Source: CAMFLJ01 sp963702555
Lineage (GTDB): Bacteria > Actinomycetota > Acidimicrobiia > Acidimicrobiales > Acidimicrobilacustridaceae
DNA length: 64,000 nucleotides
Direction of reading: 5' to 3'
NCBI GenBank assembly: GCA_963702555.1
Contig: CAVPCW010000006.1
Span: 310,001-374,000 of the forward strand
The translations under genes were made by a program, and so were the position numbers. Each line of letters begins with the position of its first letter. The first letter of the stretch is position 1. A model generated the notes under the pieces. It worked only from the letters and a program-made list of their open reading frames with translations. It searched no databases and was not told the origin of the DNA. Shown in pieces: positions 14,951 through 23,106 of this stretch.

Positions 14951-17572
14951 GTGGTGGAAAATGTCGCGTCACTCGTGCGTCGAGTCGGGCTGGTGCTGGC
15001 GGTGGTCGCGACCCTGCTGGTGGCCCCGGGAACGACCGCTCTCGCCGCCTCGGCGCCGGGCTCGGGAGGCGACGCGGCCAGCACGCCGGCGTCGGTGACC
15101 CCGGACGTGTCGAGCAAGGCCGCCAAGGGCGAGGTGCGCGTCATCGCCGTCACCCGCGTCCCCGGTGAGCAGGTGGTGGACGCCATCGCCGCCGACCTGC
15201 CGCCCGCCGCCGCCGACACCGCCTCCGGAGGGAAGGCGGCGCAGGTCGCCGTCACCGTCGACGCCGAGGGCCTCCGGGCGCTGGCCTCCAGCCCCGACGT
15301 CGTGCAGGTCGTGGAGGACAAGGTCAACCGGGTCGCCGCCGACGGGTGGACCACCTCGATCGGCCTCGCTCCCGTGCACACCGCCGGCTGGGACGGCACC
15401 GGCCGCACCGTCGCCGTCCTCGACGTCGGCGTCCAGGTCGACCACCCCTACCTCGCCGCCAAGGTCACGGCCGAGGCCTGCTTCTCCAATGCCACCTTCG
15501 TCGGCCAGGTCGAGAGCCTCTGCCCCGGCGAGGCCGTCGAGTCCCACGTCGCCGGGTCCGCCGCACCGCCCTGCACGAGCCTCGGCCCGGAGGTGCCGGC
15601 CGGCTGTGGCCACGGCACCCACGTCGCCGGCATCGCCGCCGGCGGGCCCGTGAGCAGCCCGACCGACCTCACCGGCGTGGCGCCCGGGGCCTCGGTCATC
15701 GCCGTGAAGGTGTTCACCAAGGGGATGAACACCACCATCTGCCAGGGGGCGTTCCCGTGCCTGCTGGCCTACGACAGCGACATCGCCGAGGCCCTCAAGT
15801 GGTTGAGCGACCTTCGCACGGCCGCCGACCCGCTCGTCGTGAACCTCGACGCCGTGAACCTCAGCCTCGGTGGTGGCTCGTTCTCCGGCGCCTGCGACGC
15901 GCAGGTCCCGACCATCACCGCCCAGGTCAACGCCCTGCGGGCCCAGGGCATCGCCACCGTCGTCGCCGCCGGCAACAGCGGCCAGAACGGCACCTCGGGC
16001 AGCCCTGCCCGCATGGCCTCACCCGCCTGCATCTCCACGACGGTCAGCGTCGGTGCCACCACGAACTCCGGGGCCATCGCCGGCTTCAGCAACCTCACCG
16101 CCGGCACCACCATCGTGGCCCCGGGCTCGAGCATCACCTCGTCGAAGCCCACCTCGACCTACGGCCTGCTCTCGGGCACGTCCATGGCCGCCCCCGTGGT
16201 CTCGGGGGCGATCGCTGCCATCCGTGAGGGCTCGCCCTCGGCCACCGTCGCCGATCTGGTCAACACCCTGAGGGTGACCGGAAGCCGCATCCCCACGGCG
16301 GTCGGTTGGGCCATCGAGCTCCAGCTCGACTCCGCCGTGCTCGGCGTCCCCAGCGACGTGTCCCTGGTGGCCACCGAAGCGGGGTTCGGTCATGTGTCGT
16401 TGTCGTGGTCGACGCCGAACTCGATCGGCAACTCGCTGTCCTCCTACACCGTGACCGCCAGCCCCGGCGGCGCGTCGTGCACCTCGCCGGCGGTCGATGC
16501 GCCCGGGTGCACCGTGAGCGGGCTGACCAACGGCCAGCTCTACACGTTCACGATCACGGCCACGAACCTCTCGGGTACGGGCAAGGGCACGTCGGTCACC
16601 GCCACCCCCCGCGGCCTCCCTGCCGGCTCACCGTTCGGCTCGGCCGACGTGATCTCGGGCGGCGTGGGCTCGGTGAACGTGGCCGGCTGGGCGATCGACC
16701 CCGAGACCGCCAGCCCGATCCCGGTGCACGTCTACGTCGACAGTGTCGGCACGGCCCTCACCGCCAACGGCTCGCGGCCCGATGTCGACGCGGTCTTCGG
16801 CTACGGCGCCGACCACGGGTACAGCGCCACGATCCCCACCTCGGGCGGCAACCACACGGTGTGCGTCTACGCCATCAACACGGGCGCCGGCTCCAACGTC
16901 GGGCTCGGCTGTCGCACGGTGACGGTCCCGACCGGCCCGCCCGTCGGCTCGTTCGACGTGGCCACCGCCGGGCCCGGCACGGTCTCGGTCGGCGGATGGG
17001 CGATCGACCCCGACACCGCCAGCCCGATCGCGGTGCACGTGTACGTCGACGCCGCGGGCACGGCCCTCACCGCCGGCGGCTTCCGTAGCGACATCGCCGC
17101 CTTCTTCGGTCCCTTCGGCGGCAACCACGCCTTCAACGGGATGCTGCCCGCCTCGGCCGGCACCCACACGGTCTGCGCCTACGGCATCAACACCGGCCCC
17201 GGGGCCAACGTCCTGCTCGGCTGCAAGGTCGTCACCGTGCCGGGTGGCTCGCCGTTCGGCTCGTTCGACGTGGCCCGCCGCAACCTCGACGGCACCGTGA
17301 GCGTCGGCGGCTGGGCCATCGACCCCGACACGGCCAGCCCCATCGCCGTGCACGTCTATGCCGTGGGCCCGAGCTACCCGCTCACGGGTGCCGCCATCAC
17401 GGCCGACGTGAGCCGCTCCGACCTCGCCTCCATCTTCCCTGCCTACGGAGCCCCGCACGGCTTCTCGGCCACCGTGCTCTCCGGCGTGCCGTCGGGGGCG
17501 ACGGTGTGCGCCTACGGCATCGACGTGGGCGTCGGTGACAACGTGCTGCTCGGCTGCAAGGTCGTCACCTAG
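14951..17572 (+). CDS. Secreted S8 subtilase with FN3 domain and three C-terminal repeats
   Basis: Extracellular serine protease of 873 residues. A signal peptide (about 1-32, ending TTALA) and an I9-like propeptide region are followed by the S8 domain. Its triad is Asp158 in AVLDVGVQVDHP, His221 in CGHGTHVAG and Ser411 in SGTSMAAP; Asn342 in AAGNSG forms the oxyanion hole. A fibronectin type III domain (about 468-555) comes next, then three tandem repeats of about 100 residues (560-873), each with VxGWAIDPxTASPIxVHVY and a C-terminal VC.YxIN.G...LGC. The catalytic Asp motif is DVG rather than D-S/T-G. TAGGGT at 14940-14945 is five bases before the first GTG and eight before the second (14954); either may be the start. 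Confidence 0.92.
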   Translation: MVENVASLVRRVGLVLAVVATLLVAPGTTALAASAPGSGGDAASTPASVTPDVSSKAAKGEVRVIAVTRVPGEQVVDAIAADLPPAAADTASGGKAAQVAVTVDAEGLRALASSPDVVQVVEDKVNRVAADGWTTSIGLAPVHTAGWDGTGRTVAVLDVGVQVDHPYLAAKVTAEACFSNATFVGQVESLCPGEAVESHVAGSAAPPCTSLGPEVPAGCGHGTHVAGIAAGGPVSSPTDLTGVAPGASVIAVKVFTKGMNTTICQGAFPCLLAYDSDIAEALKWLSDLRTAADPLVVNLDAVNLSLGGGSFSGACDAQVPTITAQVNALRAQGIATVVAAGNSGQNGTSGSPARMASPACISTTVSVGATTNSGAIAGFSNLTAGTTIVAPGSSITSSKPTSTYGLLSGTSMAAPVVSGAIAAIREGSPSATVADLVNTLRVTGSRIPTAVGWAIELQLDSAVLGVPSDVSLVATEAGFGHVSLSWSTPNSIGNSLSSYTVTASPGGASCTSPAVDAPGCTVSGLTNGQLYTFTITATNLSGTGKGTSVTATPRGLPAGSPFGSADVISGGVGSVNVAGWAIDPETASPIPVHVYVDSVGTALTANGSRPDVDAVFGYGADHGYSATIPTSGGNHTVCVYAINTGAGSNVGLGCRTVTVPTGPPVGSFDVATAGPGTVSVGGWAIDPDTASPIAVHVYVDAAGTALTAGGFRSDIAAFFGPFGGNHAFNGMLPASAGTHTVCAYGINTGPGANVLLGCKVVTVPGGSPFGSFDVARRNLDGTVSVGGWAIDPDTASPIAVHVYAVGPSYPLTGAAITADVSRSDLASIFPAYGAPHGFSATVLSGVPSGATVCAYGIDVGVGDNVLLGCKVVT

Positions 17573-17579
17573 CACACCA

Positions 17580-17620
17580 TCGAACATCTGTTTGTGATGG
17601 TGAACAGGTGTTCGTACACT
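17580..17620 (+). promoter_or_regulatory. Two LexA-type boxes and -10 of dnaE2
   Basis: TCGAACATCTGTTTGT (17580-17595) is an imperfect LexA box and GAACAGGTGTTC (17602-17613) a core-perfect GAAC-N4-GTTC box. TACACT (17615-17620) directly follows and ends seven bases before the ATG at 17628. Like imuA, dnaE2 thus appears leaderless, with LexA bound at the -10. The presence of two boxes suggests tighter control than at imuA. Confidence 0.78.
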
Positions 17621-17627
17621 CGGCCCC

Positions 17628-20600
17628 ATGGGCTGGATGAACCCACCGGTCACGTGGCCGGAGCTGAACCGGGCGCTCACCGACCGCGCGCCCGTCGCCG
17701 GCCGGGGCGATCCCTTCGGGTTCCCGGGCGACGGCGGCGACAGCCCGGCCTGGTCGCGCAAGCGCCAGGCCTACGAGGCGCCGGCCCTGGTCCGCCACCG
17801 GGGCTCGGTGCCCTACGCCGAGCTGCACTGCCACTCCAACTTCAGCTTCCTCGACGGGGCCTGCTCGCCCGAGGTGCTGGTCGAGGAGGCCGCCCGCCTC
17901 GGGCTCGAGGCCCTGGCCCTCACCGACCACGACGGCTTCTACGGCGTGGTCCGCTTCGCCGAGGCCGCCCGCGAGCTCGGGATGCCCACCATCTTCGGCG
18001 CCGAGCTCACCCTCGGGCGCACCGCCGTGCCCGTCGGTGACCCCGACCCGGGCGTGGGCGCGGGGGAGTCCCACCTCGTCGTGGTCGCCCGCGACCCCCG
18101 CGGCTACGCCCTGCTGGCCCGGGCCATGAGCGAGGCCCAGCTGCGGGGGGAGAAGGGGGCGCCGCGCTGCTCGCTCGCCGACCTGGCCGCACTGGGCGGC
18201 GCCGGTGCCCCCGCCGCCGACCAGGGCCACTGGCTGGTGCTCACCGGGTGCCGCAAGGGGGCGGTGGCGGCCGCCCTCGAGGCCGACGGCCCCCACGCGG
18301 CGGCCACCGAGCTGCAGCGCCTGGCCGCGGCCTTCGGGCGCGAGCACGTCGCCGTCGAGCTGTGGGACCACGGCCACCCGCTCGACTCGGCCCGCAACGA
18401 CGCCCTGGCCGAGGTCGCCCTGCGCCTCGGCATCGACCCCGTCGCCACCACCAACGCCCACTACGCCGCCCCCGCCCAGCGGCCCCTCGCCACCGCCCTC
18501 GCCGCGGTGCGGTCGCGTCGCAGCCTCGACGAGCTCGACGGCTGGCTGCCCGCCGCCGCCGGCGCCCACCTGCGGGCCGGGGCCGAGCAGGCCCGGCGCT
18601 TCGCCCGTTACCCCGGTGTGGTCGAGCGGGCCGCCGAGCTCGGTCGGTCGTGTGCCTTCGACCTCCACCTCGTCGCCCCCGAGCTGCCGCCCTACCCGTG
18701 CCCCGACGGCCTCGACGAGATGGGGTTCCTGCGCCGCCTCGCCGAGCAGGGCGCCGAGCGCCGCTACGGCCCTCGCCACGCCGAGCGGGTGCCCGGGGCA
18801 TGGGCCCAGATCGACCACGAGCTCGTCGTCATCGAGCAGCTCGGCTTCCCCGGCTACTTCCTCATCGTCTGGGACATCGTCGAGTTCTGCCGCATCCAGG
18901 GCATCTACTGCCAGGGGCGGGGGTCGGCGGCCAACTCCGCGGTCTGCTTCGCCATCGGCATCACCAAGGCCGACGCCGTCGCCCTCGGCCTGCTCTTCGA
19001 GCGCTTCCTCTCACCCGAGCGCGACGGCCCGCCGGACATCGACGTCGACATCGAGTCGGGCCGGCGGGAGGAGGTCATCCAGTACGTCTACGAGCGCTAC
19101 GGCCGCCACTACGCCGCCCAGGTCGCCAACGTCATCACCTACCGGGCCAAGTCGGCGGTGCGCGACATGGCCAAGGCCCTCGGGTACGCCCCCGGCCAGG
19201 CCGACGCCTGGGCCAAGCAGGTCGACCGCTGGGGGCCGGTGGCCGAGACCGTCGAGCAACAGGCAGATGCCACCGGTGCCGGCGACCCCGCCCGATCGAC
19301 GGCACCAGCGGGCGACGAGATACCGGCCGCGGTGCTCGACCTCGCCCTCCAGGTCGAGCACGCGCCCCGCCACCTCGGCATCCACTCCGGCGGCATGGTG
19401 CTGTGCGACCGCCCGGTGATCGAGGTCTGCCCGGTCGAGTGGGCCCGCATGCAGGACCGCACCGTGCTCCAGTGGGACAAGGACGACTGCGCGGCGGCGG
19501 GGCTGGTGAAGTTCGACCTGCTCGGCCTCGGGATGCTCACCGCGCTGCACCGCACGGTCGACTTCGTGGCCGGCGCCCACGGCCTCGAGATCGACCTGGC
19601 CGACATCCCCCAGGACGACGCCGTCTACGACATGCTCTGCGCCGCCGACTCCATCGGCGTGTTCCAGGTGGAGAGCCGGGCCCAGATGGCCACCCTGCCC
19701 CGGCTCAAGCCCCGCACCTTCTACGACCTCGTCGTCGAGGTCGCCCTCATCCGCCCCGGCCCCATCCAGGGCGGGTCGGTGCACCCCTACATCCGCCGGC
19801 GCAACGGGCAGGAGGAGGTCACCTACCTGCACCCGCTGCTCGAGCCGTCGCTGGCCAAGACCCTCGGCATCCCGCTGTTCCAGGAGCAGCTCATGCAGAT
19901 GGCGATCGACGTGGCCGGCTTCAGCCCCGGCGACGCCGACCAGCTCCGCCAGGCCATGGGCTCCAAGCGCAGCCGCGAGCGCATGGAGCGGCTGCGCCAG
20001 CGCCTCTACGACGGCATGGCCGAGCGGGGCGTCACCGGCGAGGTCGCCGACCGCATCTACGACAAGCTCGCCGCCTTCGCCAACTTCGGCTTCCCCGAGA
20101 GCCACTCGGTGTCGTTCGCCTACCTCGTGTACGCCAGCGCCTACCTCAAGCGGTACTACCCGGCGGCGTTCTGTGCGGGCCTGCTCGACGCCCAGCCCAT
20201 GGGCTTCTACTCGCCGCACTCGCTCGTGGCCGACGCCCGCCGTCACGGCGTCGCCGTGCGCACCCCCGACCTCAACGCCTCCGCCGCCGGCGCCAGCCTC
20301 GAGTGGGTCGACGGCGTCGCCGTCACCGTCCGCCCCGAAGGCCCCCCAACCCCCGGTGGCTCGTGTGGCGGGGCCCTGACCCCGCCGAACGAGCCACGGG
20401 GGGACGGGGAGGGGTATCCGGGGGGTGGGGTCGACGTCACCCAGCCGGCGTTGCGGCTGGGGTTGTCGTCGGTGCGCTCGGTCGGCGCCGACCTGGCCGA
20501 CGCCATCGTGGCCGCCCGCGAGGCCGACGGCCCCTACGCCTCGATGGAGGACCTCGCCCGCCGGGTCGAGGGCATCGACCGCGGCATCCTCGAAGCCCTC

Positions 20601-21168
20601 GCCACCGCCGGCGCCTTCGCCTGCCTGGCCGACGCCGGAGGCCGCTCGCTCGACCGCCGCCGGGCGCTGTGGGCCGCCGGCGCGGTGGCCCAGGGCGGCC
20701 CCGGGAAGCTGGCCGGGGTGGTCACCGGGGCCGAGGCCCCACAGCTGCCCGGGCTGTCCGAGCGCGAGACCGCCTCCGCCGACCTGTGGGCCACCGGGGT
20801 CGCCCCCGACGGCCATCCCACCCGCTTCGTGCGCCCCCACCTCGACCGCCTCGGCGTCGTCACCGCCCGGGGCCTGGCCGCGGTCGACCCCGGCGACCGG
20901 GTCCTCGTCGGCGGCGTCGTCACCCACCGCCAGCGCCCGGCCACCGCCGGGGGCACCACCTTCATCAACCTCGAGGACGAGACCGGGCTCATCAACGTCA
21001 TCTGCTCCAAGGGGCTGCTGGGCCCGCTACCGCCGGGTGGCCCGCAGCTCCGCCGCCCTGCTGGTGCGGGGCCGCCTCGAGCGGGCCGAGGGGGTCACCA
21101 ACGTCATCGCCGACAAGCTCGAGCCCCTGCCCCTCTCGGCCTCGGTCGCGTCGCGTGACTTCCGTTGA
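17628..21168 (+). CDS. dnaE2: Error-prone DNA polymerase DnaE2 (single-base frameshift near the 3' end)
   Basis: C-family polymerase for SOS translesion synthesis with ImuA and ImuB. The start MGWMNPPVTWPELNRAL is typical of the family. The PHP domain begins at AELHCHSNFSFLDGA (about 65), the catalytic Asp cluster is PDIDVDIE (about 468-475), LQWDKDDCAAAGLVKFDLLG lies near 614, and HhH (SSVRSVGADLADAIV) and OB-fold regions follow. The first frame runs to 21158, but its last 47 residues are foreign. After GGGGC (21011-21015) the family C-terminus CWARYRRVARSSAALLVRG... through SVASRDFR continues in the +1 frame to the stop at 21166-21168. Removing one base gives 1179 residues. Residues about 900-940 are a Gly/Pro-rich insert made by a palindrome. 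Confidence 0.92.
20356..20397. repeat. Palindromic element inserted in frame within dnaE2
   Basis: GTGGCTCGT (20356-20364) pairs exactly with ACGAGCCAC (20389-20397), and inside it GGCGGGG (20367-20373) pairs with CCCCGCC (20380-20386) around CCCTGA. The flanks are C-rich on the left and G-rich on the right, extending the hairpin. It encodes part of a Gly/Pro-rich run absent from typical DnaE2 between the DLNAS motif and the HhH domain. The arm resembles the GTGGCTCAC arms of the intergenic repeats. Confidence 0.7.
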
Positions 21169-21279
21169 GCCGCACCCGGCGCCGTCGCATGGCCCGGGGT
21201 CGGGAGCCGACCCCGTAGTGTTGACCGCTGTTCCACGCGCCGTTCGACATGCGCACCGACCAGAAGGGGGAGTGAGCGA

Positions 21280-21834
21280 GTGAACACCTTCGCCGCCGCT
21301 GCCGGTAACGCCATCTACGACGTCGACGGGTTGACCCTCGGCCTCGCCATCCTGCGGGTCGCCGTCGGTGTGATCATGCTGGCCCACGGCATCAACCACA
21401 TCTTCCGTGGGGGAAAGATCAAGGGCACCGCCGGGTGGTTCGAGTCGCTCGGCATGAAGCCCGGCATCGTCCACGCCTGGCTGGCCAGCCTCACCGAGGT
21501 CGGCGCCGGCGTCATGCTCATCGCCGGCCTGTTCACCCCGCTGGCCGCCGCCGGCGTGGTGGGCACGATGACGGTGGCGCTCATCACCAACCACCTGAAG
21601 AACGGCTTCTTCATCTTCCGGCCGGGCGAGGGCTACGAGTACGTCGCCTCGCTGATCATGAGCGGCCTCGCCCTCGGCGCCATGGGCCCCGGCAAGGCCT
21701 CGCTCGACAACGCCCTCGGCTTCGACTGGGTGTCGGGCCTCACCGCCTTCGCCATCACCGCCGTGGTCGGCCTCGGTGGCGCCTTCCTCCTGCTGCTCGT
21801 CTTCTGGCGCCCGGAGAAGAAGCCGGCCGCCTGA
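21280..21834 (+). CDS. DoxX-family membrane protein
   Basis: Integral membrane protein of the DoxX/DoxD superfamily, whose members are linked to redox and thiol stress in actinobacteria. The 184-residue product has four main hydrophobic segments (about 18-40, 62-90, 100-125 and 150-178), with the typical VGVIMLAHGINHIFRGGKI in the first and LTEVGAGVMLIAGLFTP in the second. The GTG start follows AAGGGGG by about ten bases; TAGTGT at 21216-21221 is a possible -10. It stands alone, converging on the alcohol dehydrogenase across a strong hairpin. Confidence 0.88.
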   Translation: MNTFAAAAGNAIYDVDGLTLGLAILRVAVGVIMLAHGINHIFRGGKIKGTAGWFESLGMKPGIVHAWLASLTEVGAGVMLIAGLFTPLAAAGVVGTMTVALITNHLKNGFFIFRPGEGYEYVASLIMSGLALGAMGPGKASLDNALGFDWVSGLTAFAITAVVGLGGAFLLLLVFWRPEKKPAA

Positions 21835-21852
21835 GCCTCACCTCATCCCGAA

Positions 21853-21909
21853 CGCGCAACCGACGCGTGCCCCGGTCGCTCCAGCGGCCGGGACACGCGT
21901 CGGTTCGCG
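21853..21909. terminator. Long bidirectional hairpin between doxX-like and ADH genes
   Basis: A stem of about 25 bp with small mismatches, including a 12-bp perfect run AACCGACGCGTG paired to CACGCGTCGGTT, closes over a TCCA loop. It lies 18 bases after the DoxX stop and 28 bases from the alcohol dehydrogenase stop on the other strand, so it can end both convergent transcripts. Confidence 0.8.
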
Positions 21910-21937
21910 TCTCGTCACGTCTCGGGCGGCCCGGGCC

Positions 21938-22990
21938 TCAGGACGGGTTGGGGACGATGACGGCCCGGCCCTGCAGGGTGCCGCCGACCATCGAGCGGTA
22001 GACGTCGCCGGCCTGGTCGAGCGAGTAGGTGCTGGCGTGCACCCGGAACCCGCCGGTGCGGGCCATGGCCAGCAGCTCGCCCAGCTCGGTGATCGAGCCC
22101 CAGTAGGTGCTCTGCACCGAGCACTCGTAGGGGAAGGTGAAGAAGTTCACCGGGAGCGTGCCGCCACCGACGCCGACGATGGTGAGCCGGCCGAGCGACC
22201 CGACCACGGCGGCGGCCAGGGCCAGGGTGTCGTCGTAGCCACAGATGTCGAGCACCATCTCGGCGCCGCGACCGCCCATGATCCCGCGGATCTCGGCGGC
22301 GGCGTCGGGCCCGGCGACGACGGTGTGGTCGGCACCCAGCCCGGCGACCACCTCGAGGGCCGACTCGCGCTGGTCGACGCAGATCACGGTGGCGGGGGAG
22401 AGCGCCTTCAGGAACTGCACGGCGAGGTGGCCGAGGCCGCCGGCGCCGATCACCACCGCGTAGGAGCCGGGCACCAGCAGGTGCAGGCCCATCTTGATGG
22501 CGTGGTACGGGGTGAGCCCGGCGTCGGTGAGCGGCGCTGCCTCGACGGGCGCCATGTCGCCCAGCGGCACGAGGTATCGGGTGGAGGGCACGAGGAGGTA
22601 CTCGGCCATGCCGCCGTCGACGCTGAGGCCCGGGCCGCTGCCGACCGCGTTGGCGCAGTAGTTCTCCATGCCCTTGCGGCAGTTCTGGCAGGCGCCGCAG
22701 CCCCACGCGCCGTAGACGGCGACCGGGGCGCCGATCTCGAGGCCGGGCGACGCGATGGTGCCGGGGCCGAAGGCCTCGATCCATCCGGCGTTCTCGTGGC
22801 CGAGGGTCATCGGCACCTCGCGGGGCGCCGCGGTGGAGAACTCCATGAGGGTGACGTCGCTGTGGCAGGCGCCGGCACCGCCGACGCGGACGAGCACCTG
22901 GCCGGGACCGGGATCGGGCTGGGCCACGTCGTTGAGCGACGTGGTGCCGACGAGATCCTCGGAACCGCCGACGAGCTGGAACGCCTTCAT
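21938..22990 (-). CDS. Zinc-dependent alcohol dehydrogenase (MDR superfamily)
   Basis: NAD(P)-dependent medium-chain dehydrogenase of 350 residues. The catalytic zinc site is GACHSDV (Cys about 38) with GHENAGW (His about 61). The structural zinc lobe is CGACQNCRKGMENYC (about 92-106). The Rossmann motif is VIGAGGLGHLAVQ (about 175), and a ribose-binding Asp follows at ICVDQRE, favouring NAD. The ATG at 22990 was chosen because it opens with MKAFQLVGG, the normal family start, and GGGGG lies just upstream. A perfect inverted repeat sits in its leader (23001-23030) and could be an operator. Substrate unknown. Confidence 0.93.
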   Translation of the reverse strand: MKAFQLVGGSEDLVGTTSLNDVAQPDPGPGQVLVRVGGAGACHSDVTLMEFSTAAPREVPMTLGHENAGWIEAFGPGTIASPGLEIGAPVAVYGAWGCGACQNCRKGMENYCANAVGSGPGLSVDGGMAEYLLVPSTRYLVPLGDMAPVEAAPLTDAGLTPYHAIKMGLHLLVPGSYAVVIGAGGLGHLAVQFLKALSPATVICVDQRESALEVVAGLGADHTVVAGPDAAAEIRGIMGGRGAEMVLDICGYDDTLALAAAVVGSLGRLTIVGVGGGTLPVNFFTFPYECSVQSTYWGSITELGELLAMARTGGFRVHASTYSLDQAGDVYRSMVGGTLQGRAVIVPNPS

Positions 22991-23000
22991 CTGAAACCCC

Positions 23001-23030
23001 CTGCGTCGCCGGTCCCTCCGAGCGACGCAG
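23001..23030. promoter_or_regulatory. Perfect 9-bp inverted repeat upstream of the ADH gene
   Basis: CTGCGTCGC (23001-23009) and GCGACGCAG (23022-23030) are exact reverse complements with a 12-base spacer, 10 bases upstream of the ADH start. The even arm length and the 21-base centre spacing suit a dimeric repressor such as TetR or MarR type; an RNA hairpin in the leader is the alternative. Confidence 0.45.
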
Positions 23031-23085
23031 ATGGTTCTAGCGCAACCCGTGGGGCGACGGGCTCCGCTGCGTAGGCTCCCTCGCC

Positions 23086-23106
23086 ATGACGGGGAGCCCG
23101 ACGTGA
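23086..23106 (+). CDS. Six-codon leader ORF (MTGSPT) overlapping the channel gene
   Basis: An ATG eight bases after TAGGCT (23072-23077) starts a six-codon frame whose TGA overlaps the GTG of the channel gene (GTGA at 23103-23106). The promoter spacing suggests a leaderless uORF that delivers ribosomes to the channel start by termination-reinitiation. The alternative is a base lost or gained here, with the true channel N-terminus beginning at this ATG. Confidence 0.35.
   Translation: MTGSPT

Noticed and set aside
20425..21168. 247-codon frame in the 3' part of dnaE2 as a separate gene
   Set aside because: Its first part is a Pro/Ser/Arg-rich shadow; only the last 50 codons are real and belong to dnaE2 after the frameshift.
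23031..23102. Longer channel protein starting at 23031
   Set aside because: That start would lie upstream of the promoter hexamer at 23072 and add a non-conserved Arg-rich stretch.
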